Of a stretch of 55,612 bases of DNA, positions 26,547 to 35,174 are shown one piece after another (the first letter of the stretch is position 1; each line of letters opens with the position of its first letter). The DNA is from Hydrogenophilales bacterium 16-61-112 (GTDB taxonomy: Bacteria > Pseudomonadota > Gammaproteobacteria > Burkholderiales > Thiobacillaceae), in contig NCHD01000007.1 in NCBI GenBank assembly GCA_002257045.1, forward strand, positions 1 through 55,612. Direction: 5' to 3'. A model generated the notes under the pieces. The model made no database searches, had not been told where the DNA came from, and saw nothing but the letters and a program-made list of their open reading frames with translations. Both the position numbers and the translations under genes were made by a program.

Positions 26547-27230
26547 ATGACTTTTCGCATCGCCCCTTCCATCCTGTCAGCCAACTTTGCCCGGCTTGGC
26601 GAAGAAGTCGATAACGTGCTGGCTTCCGGCGCCGACATCGTCCATTTCGACGTGATGGACAATCACTATGTGCCCAACCTGACCATCGGCCCGCTGGTAT
26701 GCGAGGCATTGCGCAAGCATGGCGTCACCGCACCGATCGACGTGCACCTGATGGTCAAGCCGGTCGACCGCATCATCCCCGATTTCGCCAAGGCGGGCGC
26801 GACCTATATCACCTTCCACCCGGAAGCCTCCGAGCACGTCGACCGCACCATCGGCCTGATCAAGGAAAACGGCTGCAAGGCGGGTCTGGTGTTCAACCCG
26901 GCCACCCCGCTCGACGTGCTGGAATACACGCTGGACAAGATCGACATGGTGCTGCTGATGTCGGTCAACCCCGGTTTTGGCGGTCAGAAATTTATCCCCT
27001 ACGTACTCGACAAGGCGCGCGCCGTGCGCAAGATGATCGACGACCGCGGTCTCAAGGTGAACATCGAAATCGACGGCGGCGTTGGCCCGGCCAATATTCT
27101 GGAAGTGGCACGCGCCGGCGTGGATACCTTTGTCGCCGGTTCCGCCGTGTTTGGCGCCGCCAAGGATACCGACCCGCAGTGCTATAACAGCATCATTGCT
27201 GCGATGCGTGCGGAATTGGCCAAGGTCTGA
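26547..27230 (+). CDS. rpe: Ribulose-phosphate 3-epimerase
   Basis: A 227-residue TIM-barrel protein starting [18 protein letters not shown]. Signature residues: [33 protein letters not shown] and [11 protein letters not shown]. It interconverts ribulose-5-phosphate and xylulose-5-phosphate in the pentose phosphate and Calvin cycles. CCCGGAG lies before the ATG at 26547, and a TAAAAT hexamer about 40 bp upstream could be its -10 box. It starts the rpe-gph-trpE block. Confidence 0.95.
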   Translation: MTFRIAPSILSANFARLGEEVDNVLASGADIVHFDVMDNHYVPNLTIGPLVCEALRKHGVTAPIDVHLMVKPVDRIIPDFAKAGATYITFHPEASEHVDRTIGLIKENGCKAGLVFNPATPLDVLEYTLDKIDMVLLMSVNPGFGGQKFIPYVLDKARAVRKMIDDRGLKVNIEIDGGVGPANILEVARAGVDTFVAGSAVFGAAKDTDPQCYNSIIAAMRAELAKV

Positions 27231-27240
27231 AAATAGGGTC

Positions 27241-27319
27241 AGTAGTGAGCGCTGAGTCGCAAGCGGAAAACCCGCGCGCCTCGCCGTTCACTGCTTCCCG
27301 CTCACTGTTGACTGCTCAC
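27241..27319. repeat. Inverted heptamer-repeat element before gph
   Basis: The left array at 27245-27265 has three units of GTGAGCG type. The right array at 27285-27319 has five 7-bp units (for example CGTTCAC, CGCTCAC, TGCTCAC) and ends 6 bp before the gph ATG. The arrays are approximate reverse complements with a GC-rich spacer of about 20 bp. This is the same layout as before the PP2C-kinase gene, with a different filling. Confidence 0.65.
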
Positions 27320-27325
27320 CATAAA

Positions 27326-28006
27326 ATGAATTTCCCACTCCCAATTAAAGCGGTCGTAATCGATCTTGACGGCACGCTTCTCCATACTGCACCCGATCTG
27401 GCGCACGCGGCCGAGTTGATGATGGCCGATCTCGGCCGTCCGTGTCCGTCGCTGGAAACGATTTCCACCTATATTGGCAATGGCGTATCGCGGCTGGTCA
27501 AGCGCGTGCTCACCGGCGAGATGGATGCCGAGCCGGAAGCCGAATTGTTCGCGCGAGCGAGCGCTGCCTACCAGAAGCATTACGGCGAACACGTCTCTCT
27601 GTATTCGCGTCCGTTCGACGGCGTGGTCGAAGGGCTCGACGCCTTCAAGGCGATGGGCGTGCATATCGCGTGCATCACCAACAAGGCCGAACTGTTCACC
27701 GTCCCGCTGTTGAAAGATACGGGCCTGTTCGATTATTTCGAATTGATCCTGTCGGGCGACTCGTTGCCCAAGCGCAAGCCCGACCCGTTGCCGCTGCTGC
27801 ATGCCTGCGACGTCTTCAAGGTCAGGCCCGCCGAGCTGTTACTGATCGGCGATTCGCTCAATGACACCCAGGCCGCCCGTGCTGCGGGATGCCCGGTGTT
27901 TTGCGTACCCTACGGGTACAACCGTGGGCGTCCGGTTGCCGAACTCGATCTGGATGCGGTGGTGCCGAGTCTGGCCGAGGCGGCGAAAATGGTGGTGAAG
28001 GCATGA
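27326..28006 (+). CDS. gph: Phosphoglycolate phosphatase, HAD family
   Basis: A 226-residue HAD hydrolase: motif I DLDGTLLHTAPDL, cap domain, motif II ITNKAELF, motif III Lys in KRKPDPLPLL, motif IV GDSLNDTQAARAAG. It dephosphorylates 2-phosphoglycolate. Gene order rpe-gph-trpE is standard in betaproteobacteria. ATG 27326 comes right after a heptamer array with no Shine-Dalgarno sequence in the usual place, so initiation may be weak or unusual. Confidence 0.92.
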   Translation: MNFPLPIKAVVIDLDGTLLHTAPDLAHAAELMMADLGRPCPSLETISTYIGNGVSRLVKRVLTGEMDAEPEAELFARASAAYQKHYGEHVSLYSRPFDGVVEGLDAFKAMGVHIACITNKAELFTVPLLKDTGLFDYFELILSGDSLPKRKPDPLPLLHACDVFKVRPAELLLIGDSLNDTQAARAAGCPVFCVPYGYNRGRPVAELDLDAVVPSLAEAAKMVVKA

Positions 28007-28010
28007 TTCT

Positions 28011-28124
28011 CAGGGGTCAGGATTCAGGGGCCAGGATTCAGGGAACGTGCCGCCGATGGCGGCGCTGGTCTTGATCGGGCGCATGACGCGCTTTCCCCTG
28101 AATCCTGGATCCTGACCCCTGAAA
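28011..28124. repeat. Inverted heptamer-repeat element ending at the trpE start
   Basis: The left array at 28011-28045 is five exact 7-bp units (CAGGGGT, CAGGATT, CAGGGGC, CAGGATT again, CAGGGAA). The right array at 28097-28124 is four units (CCTGAAT, CCTGGAT, CCTGACC, CCTGAAA) and ends one base before the trpE ATG. The arrays are complementary and could form a long stem with a loop of about 50 bases. The unit sequence differs from the CTCAC family, but length, period and placement are the same. Confidence 0.75.
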
Positions 28125-28125
28125 A

Positions 28126-29574
28126 ATGACTGAACAAGATTTCTTCGACCTCGCCCGCCAGGGCTACAACCGCATCCCGCTGGTGCGCGAACTGCCGGGC
28201 GATCTGGAAACACCGTTGTCGGTGTATCTCAAACTGGCCAACGCGCCGTATACCTACCTGCTGGAATCGGTGGTGGGCGGCGAGCGCTTCGGCCGCTATT
28301 CCTTTATCGGGCTGCCGGCACGCACCGTGTTGCGGGTGCGCGCGCATCTGCTGACGCTGGAAACCGATGGCCAGGTGGTGGAAGAACATAGCCTGCCCGA
28401 TCCGCTGGCGTTCATCGCCGAGTTTCAGGCGCGTTTCAAGGCTGCGCCGGTGGCCGGGTTGCCGCGCTTTACGGGCGGACTGGCGGGCTATTTCGGCTAC
28501 GACACGATTCGCTACATCGAAAAACGCCTGGCAGCCACCCGCAAGGACGACGTGATCCACACGCCGGATATTCTGCTGATGCTGACCGAAGAGCTGGCGG
28601 TGTTCGACAACTTGGCCGGCAAGCTCTATCTCATCACCCATGCCGATCCGCTGGAGTTGGACGCGTACACGCAGGGCCATTTGCGGTTGCAGGCCTTGAC
28701 CGAGCAATTGCAGATGCCAATTATGCTGCCGGTCGAACCGGTTACCCTGGTTGCCGAGCCGGTGTCCGAATTCGGCGAGACTGAATTCAAGGCGGCGGTG
28801 CAACAAGCCAAGGATTACATCGCAGCGGGCGACATCATGCAGGTAGTGTTGTCACAGCGTATGGCGCGGCCTTTTTCTGCTTCGCCGCTATCGCTGTATC
28901 GCGCGCTGCGCAGCCTCAATCCGTCGCCGTACATGTTTTTCTACGACTTTGGCGGCTTTCACGTCGTCGGCTCGTCGCCCGAAATTCTGGTGCGCCTGGA
29001 AGGTGACGATGTCACCCTGCGGCCGATTGCCGGCACCCGGCCGCGCGGGTTGACGCGCGAGGACGACCAGCGTTTGGCCGACGAGTTGCTGGCCGATCCG
29101 AAAGAGTGTGCCGAGCATTTGCAGTTGCTCGATCTGGGACGCAACGACACCGGCCGCGTGGCCGTCACCGGCAGCGTCAAGGTTACCGAGCACATGCAAA
29201 TCGAGCGTTACTCGCATGTGATGCACATCGTCTCCAACGTCGAAGGCAAGCTGAAACCGGGCTTGTCCGCGCTCGATGTATTGCGCGCCAGTTTCCCGGC
29301 GGGAACCGTTTCCGGCGCACCCAAGGTGCGGGCGATGGAAATCATCGACGAACTCGAACCCAGCAAGCGCGGCATCTACGCCGGTGCGGTGGGCTACCTT
29401 GGATTCAACGGCGACATGGATCTGGCGATCGCCATCCGAACCGCCGTGATCAAGGAAGGCATGCTGTACGCGCAGGCAGGCGCAGGCATCGTCGCCGATT
29501 CGGTGCCGGACAATGAATGGATGGAAACGCTCAACAAGGCGCGTGCGGTGATTCGGGCGGCTGAGCTGGCCTGA
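28126..29574 (+). CDS. trpE: Anthranilate synthase component I
   Basis: A 482-residue chorismate-utilising enzyme. N-terminal region with [20 protein letters not shown] (Trp-feedback domain). The C-terminal catalytic half includes [46 protein letters not shown] and GAGIVADS. With TrpG it converts chorismate and glutamine to anthranilate. There is no normal ribosome site: the start codon follows the heptamer array directly. trpG is not adjacent; a 1.95-kb insert with sqr separates them. Confidence 0.95.
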   Translation: MTEQDFFDLARQGYNRIPLVRELPGDLETPLSVYLKLANAPYTYLLESVVGGERFGRYSFIGLPARTVLRVRAHLLTLETDGQVVEEHSLPDPLAFIAEFQARFKAAPVAGLPRFTGGLAGYFGYDTIRYIEKRLAATRKDDVIHTPDILLMLTEELAVFDNLAGKLYLITHADPLELDAYTQGHLRLQALTEQLQMPIMLPVEPVTLVAEPVSEFGETEFKAAVQQAKDYIAAGDIMQVVLSQRMARPFSASPLSLYRALRSLNPSPYMFFYDFGGFHVVGSSPEILVRLEGDDVTLRPIAGTRPRGLTREDDQRLADELLADPKECAEHLQLLDLGRNDTGRVAVTGSVKVTEHMQIERYSHVMHIVSNVEGKLKPGLSALDVLRASFPAGTVSGAPKVRAMEIIDELEPSKRGIYAGAVGYLGFNGDMDLAIAIRTAVIKEGMLYAQAGAGIVADSVPDNEWMETLNKARAVIRAAELA

Positions 29575-29586
29575 GCGCGCCACTTT

Positions 29587-29993
29587 TCAAATGGCGCGGG
29601 TGAGCCGCGCCGTTACCCGTCCATCAGCTTCCCATATCAACTCAGGCCGTAGCGCTTGGGCTTCCAGCGGAAACATCTGTTCGCCCAGACACAGCTCACC
29701 GTTTTCCTCGTGCAGTCGTTTCCACGGATACGGGTGCGCTAGGGCTGATCGTCCGCATGAAAGTGCGTGTGCGGCGCCTCGGCCGCCGCGACCTGTTTGA
29801 ACAGGGCCAGTGCGGGCACTGCTCGCCGGTTTCGTGACAAGGTCGATTGGCGTGGTGCGGCACGGCCGTGACAGTGCGGCCAAAGATGGTTTCCAGCGAA
29901 ATGCCGCCGGTTGGCAGCAACGACGCGGCAGTCGCTGTCGATCACGGCAAAGGCTTGTTCATGGGTGTCGAACAGACTTTGAGGTTTGTTCAT
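29587..29993 (-). pseudogene. Relic of a PAS-domain sensor/regulator
   Basis: Consecutive pieces in different frames read as one decayed PAS domain. From ATG 29993: LFDTHEQAFAVIDSDCRVVAANRR. Then in a second frame TVTAVPHHANRPCHETGEQCPH. Then back in the first frame FKQVAAAEAPHTHFHADD, and finally in a third frame NGELCLGEQMFPLEAQ up to a stop near 29587. Cys/His-rich PAS modules of this kind (PCHETGEQCP) occur at the N-terminus of some sigma-54-dependent activators and sensor kinases. No AAA+ or output domain remains. It is divergent from sqr and may be the remnant of its regulator. Confidence 0.65.
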
Positions 29994-30009
29994 TATTCAA
30001 GACCCGCCT

Positions 30010-30031
30010 GTCATGGACATAAGGCCATGAC
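30010..30031. promoter_or_regulatory. Perfect inverted repeat upstream of sqr
   Basis: GTCATGG and CCATGAC flank an 8-bp spacer, about 50 bp upstream of the candidate sigma-54 promoter of sqr. The location suits an enhancer-binding activator or another regulator. Function is inferred from symmetry and position. Confidence 0.45.
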
Positions 30032-30078
30032 CATGCAGGGATGTTGCGTCCAAGCCGCATGGATAGGCGGCTTGCGGG

Positions 30079-30095
30079 TGGCAAGTCTGTAGCTA
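30079..30095 (+). promoter_or_regulatory. Possible sigma-54 promoter of sqr
   Basis: TGGCAA and TAGCTA with GG-N10-GC spacing lie 35 bp before the sqr ATG. The -24 half is good and the -12 half is weaker than at nasA and nirB. The PAS-type regulator relic on the other strand would fit a former sigma-54 activator. Confidence 0.4.
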
Positions 30096-30129
30096 TGCTG
30101 AGTGCATCAACAACAGAAGGACGCTCAAT

Positions 30130-31398
30130 ATGGCACACATCGTGATTTTGGGCGCAGGCATCGGCGGCATGGGCATGGCCTATGAAATGCGCGAGACAGC
30201 GCGGGCGGAAGACAAGGTCACCGTCATTTCCAACCTGCCGTATTTCCAGTTCACCCCATCCAATCCGTGGGTGGCGGTGAACTGGCGCAAGCACGACGAC
30301 ATCACGATCCCGGCTGCGCCCTATCTCAACAAGAAGAATATCGACTTCATCGCCGTCGGCGCGGCGCGTGTGCATCCCGAGCGCAACCAGATTGAGCTGA
30401 CCGATGGGCAAATCGTGAACTATGACTATCTCGTCATTGCAACGGGCCCCAAGCTGGCGTTTGATGAAGTGGCCGGGCTGGGGCCCGAGGGGCACACCCA
30501 ATCGATTTGCCAGGTTGAGCATGCCACCGCTGCTGCCAAGGTGTGGGATACCTTTGTGCAAAATCCGGGGCCCATCGTGGTGGGGGCGGTGCAGGGCGCG
30601 TCGTGCTATGGCCCGGCGTATGAGTTCGCGTTCATCATGGACACCGACCTGAAGAAGCGCAAAATCCGCGACCGCGTGCCGATGACTTTCGTCACCGCCG
30701 AGCCGTACATCGGCCATCTCGGACTGGGCGGCGTGGGCGACTCGAAAGGCCTGCTCGAATCGGCCATGCGCGACCGCCACATCAAGTGGATCTGCAATGC
30801 CAAAGTCACCAGGGTCGAAGCCGGCAAGATGTTCGTCGCCGAGCACAACGATAAGGGCGAAGTCATCAAGGAACACGAACTGCCGTTTGCCTATTCGATG
30901 ATGCTGCCCGCGTTCAAGGGCATCGATGCCGTGTTCGGCATCGAGGGGCTCACCAATCCGCGCGGCTTCATCACCATCGATGCGTTTCAGCGCAACCCCA
31001 AGTTCCAGAACATTTTCTCGGTCGGCGTCTGCGTTGCCATTCCGCCGGTGGAGGTCACCCCGGTGCCCACCGGCACGCCCAAGACCGGCTACATGATCGA
31101 ATCCATGGTTACCGCCACCGCGCACAACATCCGCGCGTTGCTCGACGGCAAGGAGCCAGCCGAAAAAGCCACCTGGAACGCGATCTGCCTGGCCGACTTT
31201 GGCGACACCGGCGCGGCGTTCGTTGCGATCCCGCAAATCCCGCCGCGCAACGTCAACTGGTTCAAGGAAGGCAAGTGGGTGCACCTGGCCAAAGTCGCGT
31301 TCGAGAAATACTTCATGCGCAAGATGAAAACCGGCACCCCTGAGCCGCTGTACGAGAAATACGTGCTGGGCCTGTTGGGCATCAAGAAACTTAAATAG
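30130..31398 (+). CDS. sqr: Sulfide:quinone oxidoreductase
   Basis: A 422-residue FAD flavoprotein starting with the Rossmann motif [15 protein letters not shown]. Three Cys at the catalytic positions of the family are present: Cys127 (SICQVEHA), Cys159 ([11 protein letters not shown]) and Cys353 ([10 protein letters not shown]). The rest closely follows Acidithiobacillus-type SQR, including the ATGPKLAF and [17 protein letters not shown] segments and a C-terminal amphipathic region for membrane attachment. It oxidises sulfide to sulfane sulfur or polysulfide and reduces quinone. AGAAGGA lies before the ATG. It sits inside the trp block and ends at a strong terminator, so it is an independent transcription unit. 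Confidence 0.95.
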   Translation: MAHIVILGAGIGGMGMAYEMRETARAEDKVTVISNLPYFQFTPSNPWVAVNWRKHDDITIPAAPYLNKKNIDFIAVGAARVHPERNQIELTDGQIVNYDYLVIATGPKLAFDEVAGLGPEGHTQSICQVEHATAAAKVWDTFVQNPGPIVVGAVQGASCYGPAYEFAFIMDTDLKKRKIRDRVPMTFVTAEPYIGHLGLGGVGDSKGLLESAMRDRHIKWICNAKVTRVEAGKMFVAEHNDKGEVIKEHELPFAYSMMLPAFKGIDAVFGIEGLTNPRGFITIDAFQRNPKFQNIFSVGVCVAIPPVEVTPVPTGTPKTGYMIESMVTATAHNIRALLDGKEPAEKATWNAICLADFGDTGAAFVAIPQIPPRNVNWFKEGKWVHLAKVAFEKYFMRKMKTGTPEPLYEKYVLGLLGIKKLK

Positions 31399-31422
31399 TT
31401 TTCTCCCCGGACCCCTCGTCAT

Positions 31423-31446
31423 GGCGCCTGCGGGCGCCGTTTTTTT
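31423..31446 (+). terminator. Rho-independent terminator after sqr
   Basis: GGCGCC, a 4-base loop, GGCGCC, then a run of seven T. It lies 25 bp after the sqr stop and would isolate sqr from trpG. Confidence 0.85.
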
Positions 31447-31528
31447 GCCTGACTTGCGGCTTGGGCGCGCGGCTATAATCCTTTGTTTTCAGCAGGGGTC
31501 GGGCTGCCCGGCGCGCGAAGGAATCACC

Positions 31529-32098
31529 ATGCTTCTCATGATCGACAATTACGACAGCTTCACCTACAACCTCGTGCAGTATTTCGGAGAGTTGGGCGAA
31601 GACGTCAAGGTCATCCGCAACGACGAGATCGATCTCGCCGGCGTGGCGGCGTTGAATCCCGATCACATCGTGGTGTCGCCCGGTCCCTGCACTCCCAGCG
31701 AGGCGGGCGTGTCGGTGCCGCTGATCAAGGAATTCGCGGGCAAGGTGCCGATTCTCGGTGTGTGTCTGGGCCACCAGAGCATTGGCCAGGCCTTCGGCGG
31801 AAAAATCGTGCGCGCCAAAGAACTGATGCACGGCAAAACCTCGATGATTCATCACACCGACGCCGGCGTGTTTCATGGCCTGCCGAATCCTTTCCGCGCC
31901 ACCCGCTACCACTCGCTGGTGATCGAGCGCGAAAGCCTGCCGGACTGTCTGGATATCACCGCGTGGACCGACGACGGCGAAATCATGGGCGTGCGCCACA
32001 AGACGCTGGCGGTCGAAGGCGTGCAGTTCCACCCCGAGTCCATCCTCACCGAGCACGGCCACGCCATGCTCGCCAACTTTCTGAAGGAGCGGGTGTGA
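31529..32098 (+). CDS. trpG: Anthranilate synthase component II, glutamine amidotransferase
   Basis: A 189-residue class I amidotransferase: start [16 protein letters not shown], oxyanion loop [11 protein letters not shown], nucleophile Cys in [11 protein letters not shown], catalytic His and Glu in [12 protein letters not shown]. It supplies ammonia to TrpE. ATG 31529 has GAAGGAA upstream. Its TGA overlaps the trpD ATG. Because a terminator precedes it, it must have its own promoter in 31447-31528; a TATAAT hexamer lies at about 31472. Confidence 0.95.
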   Translation: MLLMIDNYDSFTYNLVQYFGELGEDVKVIRNDEIDLAGVAALNPDHIVVSPGPCTPSEAGVSVPLIKEFAGKVPILGVCLGHQSIGQAFGGKIVRAKELMHGKTSMIHHTDAGVFHGLPNPFRATRYHSLVIERESLPDCLDITAWTDDGEIMGVRHKTLAVEGVQFHPESILTEHGHAMLANFLKERV

Positions 32099-33114
32099 TG
32101 CAGCACAAGGACTTGCTCACGCTGATCATCGAACGCCACGACCTGCCGCACGACGCGATGCTGGCAGCGATGCGCGCCTTGATGGGTGGCGAATGGACGC
32201 CTGCACAGATCGCCAGCTTTCTGGTCGCGCTGCGCATGAAGGGCGAGTCGGTGACCGAGATCGCCGCTGCGGCCGAGGTCATGCGCGAACTGTCGACCAA
32301 GGTGCCGCTCGCGGGCGTCGACCATCTGGTCGATACCTGCGGCACCGGCGGCGATGGCGCACACACCTTCAACATCTCCACCGCGTCTGCGTTCGTTGCG
32401 GCGGCGTGTGGTGCACGCGTGGCCAAGCATGGCGGGCGCTCGGTGTCGTCCACCTCGGGCAGCGCCGACGTGCTGGAAGCGCTGGGGGTGAACGTCAATC
32501 TGAGCCCGGAAAAAGTCGCCGAGGCGGTCAAAACCCTCGGCGTCGGTTTCATGTTCGCGCCCAACCACCACAGCGCGATGAAACACGCCGCGCCGGTGAG
32601 AAAAGAACTGGGCGTGCGCACCCTGTTCAACCTGCTTGGCCCGCTGACCAATCCGGCCAGCGCGCCGAATCAGGTGATGGGCGTGTTCAGTCGCGAACTC
32701 ACCGGCGTGTTGGCGCGCGTGCTGCAGACCCTGGGCAGCCGCCATGTGCTGGTCGTTCACGCGGAAGAAGGGCTGGACGAAATCAGCCTGGCTTCGCCCA
32801 CGTTTGTGGCCGAACTGAAAGACGGCCATGTGTCCGAATACGAACTGGAGCCCGGCCTGTTTGGCTTGCCCCAGGTGGCGGCGAGCGAGCTGGTGGTGAA
32901 CGGCAAGGATGAAGCGGTCGAGATGCTGCTGGCCGCGCTGGAAAACCGTCATGCGGGCGCGGCTGCCATCGTTGCGCTCAACGCGGGCGCGGCGATTTAT
33001 GTGTCCGGCCGCGCCGCCAGTTTGATGGACGGCGTGGCGCTGGCGCAGCAGGCCATTTCCAGCCTGGCTGCACGCGATACCCTCGAACATTACCGCCGCT
33101 TCAGTCAATCATGA
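32098..33114 (+). CDS. trpD: Anthranilate phosphoribosyltransferase
   Basis: A 338-residue protein with the PRPP and anthranilate-binding motifs [39 protein letters not shown] and [10 protein letters not shown]. It transfers phosphoribose from PRPP to anthranilate. The start overlaps the trpG stop as TGATG, so the two are translationally coupled. Length and order are normal for the family. Confidence 0.96.
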   Translation: MQHKDLLTLIIERHDLPHDAMLAAMRALMGGEWTPAQIASFLVALRMKGESVTEIAAAAEVMRELSTKVPLAGVDHLVDTCGTGGDGAHTFNISTASAFVAAACGARVAKHGGRSVSSTSGSADVLEALGVNVNLSPEKVAEAVKTLGVGFMFAPNHHSAMKHAAPVRKELGVRTLFNLLGPLTNPASAPNQVMGVFSRELTGVLARVLQTLGSRHVLVVHAEEGLDEISLASPTFVAELKDGHVSEYELEPGLFGLPQVAASELVVNGKDEAVEMLLAALENRHAGAAAIVALNAGAAIYVSGRAASLMDGVALAQQAISSLAARDTLEHYRRFSQS

Positions 33115-33124
33115 GTTGCCAAGA

Positions 33125-33916
33125 ATGAGCGATATTCTCGAAAAAATCCTCGCCACCAAGCGTGTTGAAATCGCCGCAGGCCTGGCTGCCGTGCCGCTGG
33201 CCGAGATGCAAAAGCGCGCTGCTGCAGCCACGCCAGCGCGTGATTTCGTCGGCGCCTTGAGCGCCAAACTGGCAGCCGGTCAGCCCGCCGTTATCGCCGA
33301 AATCAAGAAAGCCAGCCCGTCCAAGGGCGTGATCCGGCCTGACTTCAGGCCGGCCGAGATCGCGGCCAGTTATGCAGCCGGCGGTGCCGCGTGTTTATCG
33401 GTGCTGACCGACCGCGACTACTTTCAGGGCAGCGCCGGGTATCTGATCGAGGCGAGCGCCGCGTGTGCGCTGCCGGTGCTGCGCAAGGATTTCATCATCG
33501 ATCCGTATCAGGTCCATGAAGCGCGGGCGATGGGAGCGGACTGCATTTTGCTGATCGTCGCCGCGCTGGAATTGCCGGCGATGCAGGCGCTGGAAACCTT
33601 GGCGTTTGAGTTGGGGATGGCGGTGCTGGTGGAGTCGCACAATGCCGCAGAGTTGGATTTGGCTTTGCAATTGAAGACGCCGTTGCAGGGGATCAACAAC
33701 CGTAATCTGCGGACGTTTGAGGTGAGCCTGGATACGACCTTGGATTTGTTGCCGAAGATTGGCGAGGATCGGATTGTGATTACGGAGTCGGGGATTCTGG
33801 CGCCGGCGGATGTGGCGCGGATGCGTAGCCATCAGGTCAATGCATTCCTGGTGGGGGAGGCGTTTATGCGCGCTGCCGATCCTGGGGCGGAGTTGGCTCG
33901 GTTGTTTGCCGATTAG
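33125..33916 (+). CDS. trpC: Indole-3-glycerol phosphate synthase
   Basis: A 263-residue TIM-barrel protein: [13 protein letters not shown] at the start, [53 protein letters not shown] and [10 protein letters not shown]. It closes the indole ring in tryptophan synthesis. ATG 33125 is used; a TTG three codons earlier is the alternative. The ribosome site is weak, and it follows trpD by 10 bp. The repeat element begins within 10 bp of its stop. Confidence 0.95.
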   Translation: MSDILEKILATKRVEIAAGLAAVPLAEMQKRAAAATPARDFVGALSAKLAAGQPAVIAEIKKASPSKGVIRPDFRPAEIAASYAAGGAACLSVLTDRDYFQGSAGYLIEASAACALPVLRKDFIIDPYQVHEARAMGADCILLIVAALELPAMQALETLAFELGMAVLVESHNAAELDLALQLKTPLQGINNRNLRTFEVSLDTTLDLLPKIGEDRIVITESGILAPADVARMRSHQVNAFLVGEAFMRAADPGAELARLFAD

Positions 33917-33920
33917 AACA

Positions 33921-34241
33921 AGCTTCCCCCTTTGAAAAGCACCCTGAAGGGCATAAAGGGGATTGAGGCTGGTTGGCCGGGGGTAGCCCGGCGGCTAGTC
34001 ACTTTCTTTTGTCTCGCCAAAAGAAAGTAACCAAAGAAAAGGCGACCCCGCTCATCCCCGAAACCCCGGAAATCGAGCCTGCCGGGTGGGCAGCAAAGAA
34101 CTCGCCCCGCTTTTGTCATGCTGATTAATTTTTGTGAGCGGGGCTTCAGACACCTTTGCCGCTGATCCACCCGACAGGCTCAATTTCCGGCGGGGCTGAG
34201 AGGGGATGAAAGTCAAAACCAGGGCGGTGGTGACGGGACGT
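33921..34241. repeat. Left arm of the inverted-repeat cassette
   Basis: About 270 bp (33972-34241) match the reverse complement of 34835-35101 with scattered differences and small indels. The arm contains a GCCGGG/CCCGGC stem (33977-33993), a hairpin CTTTCTTTTG ... CAAAAGAAAG (34001-34026), a TTTTGTGAGCGGGG segment, and ends in AAAGTCAAAACCAGG. The first 50 bp (TTCCCCCTTTG onward) repeat the text at 24549. The arms share sequence blocks of a type that occurs dispersed in proteobacterial genomes. Confidence 0.8.
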
Positions 34242-34304
34242 TCGCGATTACTATTTTGGCTTCACGTCGGGCGCTTTACGCCTTCGCATGAGTTTGGAGA
34301 ATCT

Positions 34305-34727
34305 ATGCATTACCTTCTATTTATCGGCGCGTTTTTATGGTTCGCTTTCATTGCACCTTTGAAGGTCACGTTCGCTACGGGTATTTTGCTGGTTCTTATA
34401 ACGGGTATTGTTGCAACCACGACACGCCTGGTAGTAGGGATTCAGCCGTCGATTGGTGAGGCTGCTAAAGCAGTCGCACTATCCTTCTTTTTTCTCGCCA
34501 TCGCGTTGCTTACCCTGCTCAGTTTTTTTGTGGGAACAAGTTCAGCCGGACTAAGCGTAAATATCACAGGCTTATCTGCGTGGCTGGTCTTGGCGGCGCT
34601 GCTCGCGGCATATACCCTGGGTTATAAAATCAGCCTAGGCATGTCGTTCGGCGCGAGTGCAACAATTGCTGCTGTATCTACTGTCGTGTCTGGCGTCCTC
34701 ATCGCAATCGTAAAAGCCGTTACTTGA
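34305..34727 (+). CDS. Membrane protein of unknown function inside the inverted-repeat cassette
   Basis: A 140-residue hydrophobic protein with four predicted membrane helices and almost no charged residues. ATG 34305 has GGAGA 6 bp upstream; the frame can be read from 34206, but that part lies in the repeat arm and looks non-coding. Base composition is visibly more AT-rich than that of the neighbours. I do not recognise the family. It is the only gene between the two inverted arms, so it appears to be the cargo of the structure or to have been trapped by it. Confidence 0.7.
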   Translation: MHYLLFIGAFLWFAFIAPLKVTFATGILLVLITGIVATTTRLVVGIQPSIGEAAKAVALSFFFLAIALLTLLSFFVGTSSAGLSVNITGLSAWLVLAALLAAYTLGYKISLGMSFGASATIAAVSTVVSGVLIAIVKAVT

Positions 34728-34770
34728 GACGGGAAATACGTTTTCCTGGAAATCCCGCTTGAGGTGTACC

Positions 34771-34806
34771 AAGTAGGGCGGCAATAAGCGAAGCGCATTG
34801 CGCCGG
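34771..34806. repeat. Small palindromic dispersed-type repeat
   Basis: The text around GTAGGGCGGCAATAAGCG and GCGCATTGCGCCG folds into a stem with arms GGCGGCAAT and ATTGCGCC. It lies between the cargo gene and the right arm and could act as a transcript end. Sequences of this type recur between genes in many beta- and gammaproteobacteria; that is general knowledge and was not searched here. Confidence 0.55.
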
Positions 34807-34834
34807 ATGTGAGTCTCAACACAAACGTATAAAC

Positions 34835-35160
34835 CGTCCAGTCACCACCATCCTGGTTTTGACTTTCTCCCCTCTCAGCCCCGCCGAAAATTGAGGCTGC
34901 TGGGTGGATCAGCGGCAAAGGTGTTTGAGCTCCGCTCACAAAAAACCAATTAAAACAGCAAAGGCGGGGCGAGTTCTTTGACGCCCACCCGGCGGGCTCG
35001 ATTTTCGGGAATTCGGGGATGTCGGGGTGCGTTTTCTTTGGTTACTTTCTTTGTCGCATTGACAAAGAAAGTGACTAGCCGCCGGGCTACCCCCGGCCAA
35101 GTAGCCTTAGCTAAGCACTGCCCTCAGCTCAAATCCCCCTCATTCCCCCTTTTCCAAAGG
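34835..35160. repeat. Right arm of the inverted-repeat cassette
   Basis: Reverse complement of the left arm, starting with CCTGGTTTTGACTTTC at its inner end. It carries its own hairpin, CTTTCTTTGTC ... GACAAAGAAAG (35045-35071), in which both stem strands differ from the left copy in a way that keeps pairing. The outer end holds the CCCCTCATTCCCCC / TTTCCAAAGG segment, related to 24549 and 33923. No gene is seen from 34728 to 35174. Confidence 0.8.
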
Positions 35161-35174
35161 GTAGGTTCACCCAA

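Noticed and set aside
26294-26662. A minus-strand frame overlapping apaG and rpe
   Set aside because: It is out of frame with the ApaG motifs and overlaps the start of rpe; no domain is visible.
28011-28124. Heptamer arrays as a CRISPR-like array
   Set aside because: Units are only 7 bp with no spacers, and no cas gene is in the window.
28007-28125. The trpE upstream stem as a simple terminator of gph
   Set aside because: There is no T-run after either arm, and the repeats are periodic up to the start codon.
33921-35160. The inverted arms as ends of a classical insertion sequence
   Set aside because: The arms are about ten times longer than IS inverted repeats, are diverged, and enclose no transposase; no target duplication was seen.
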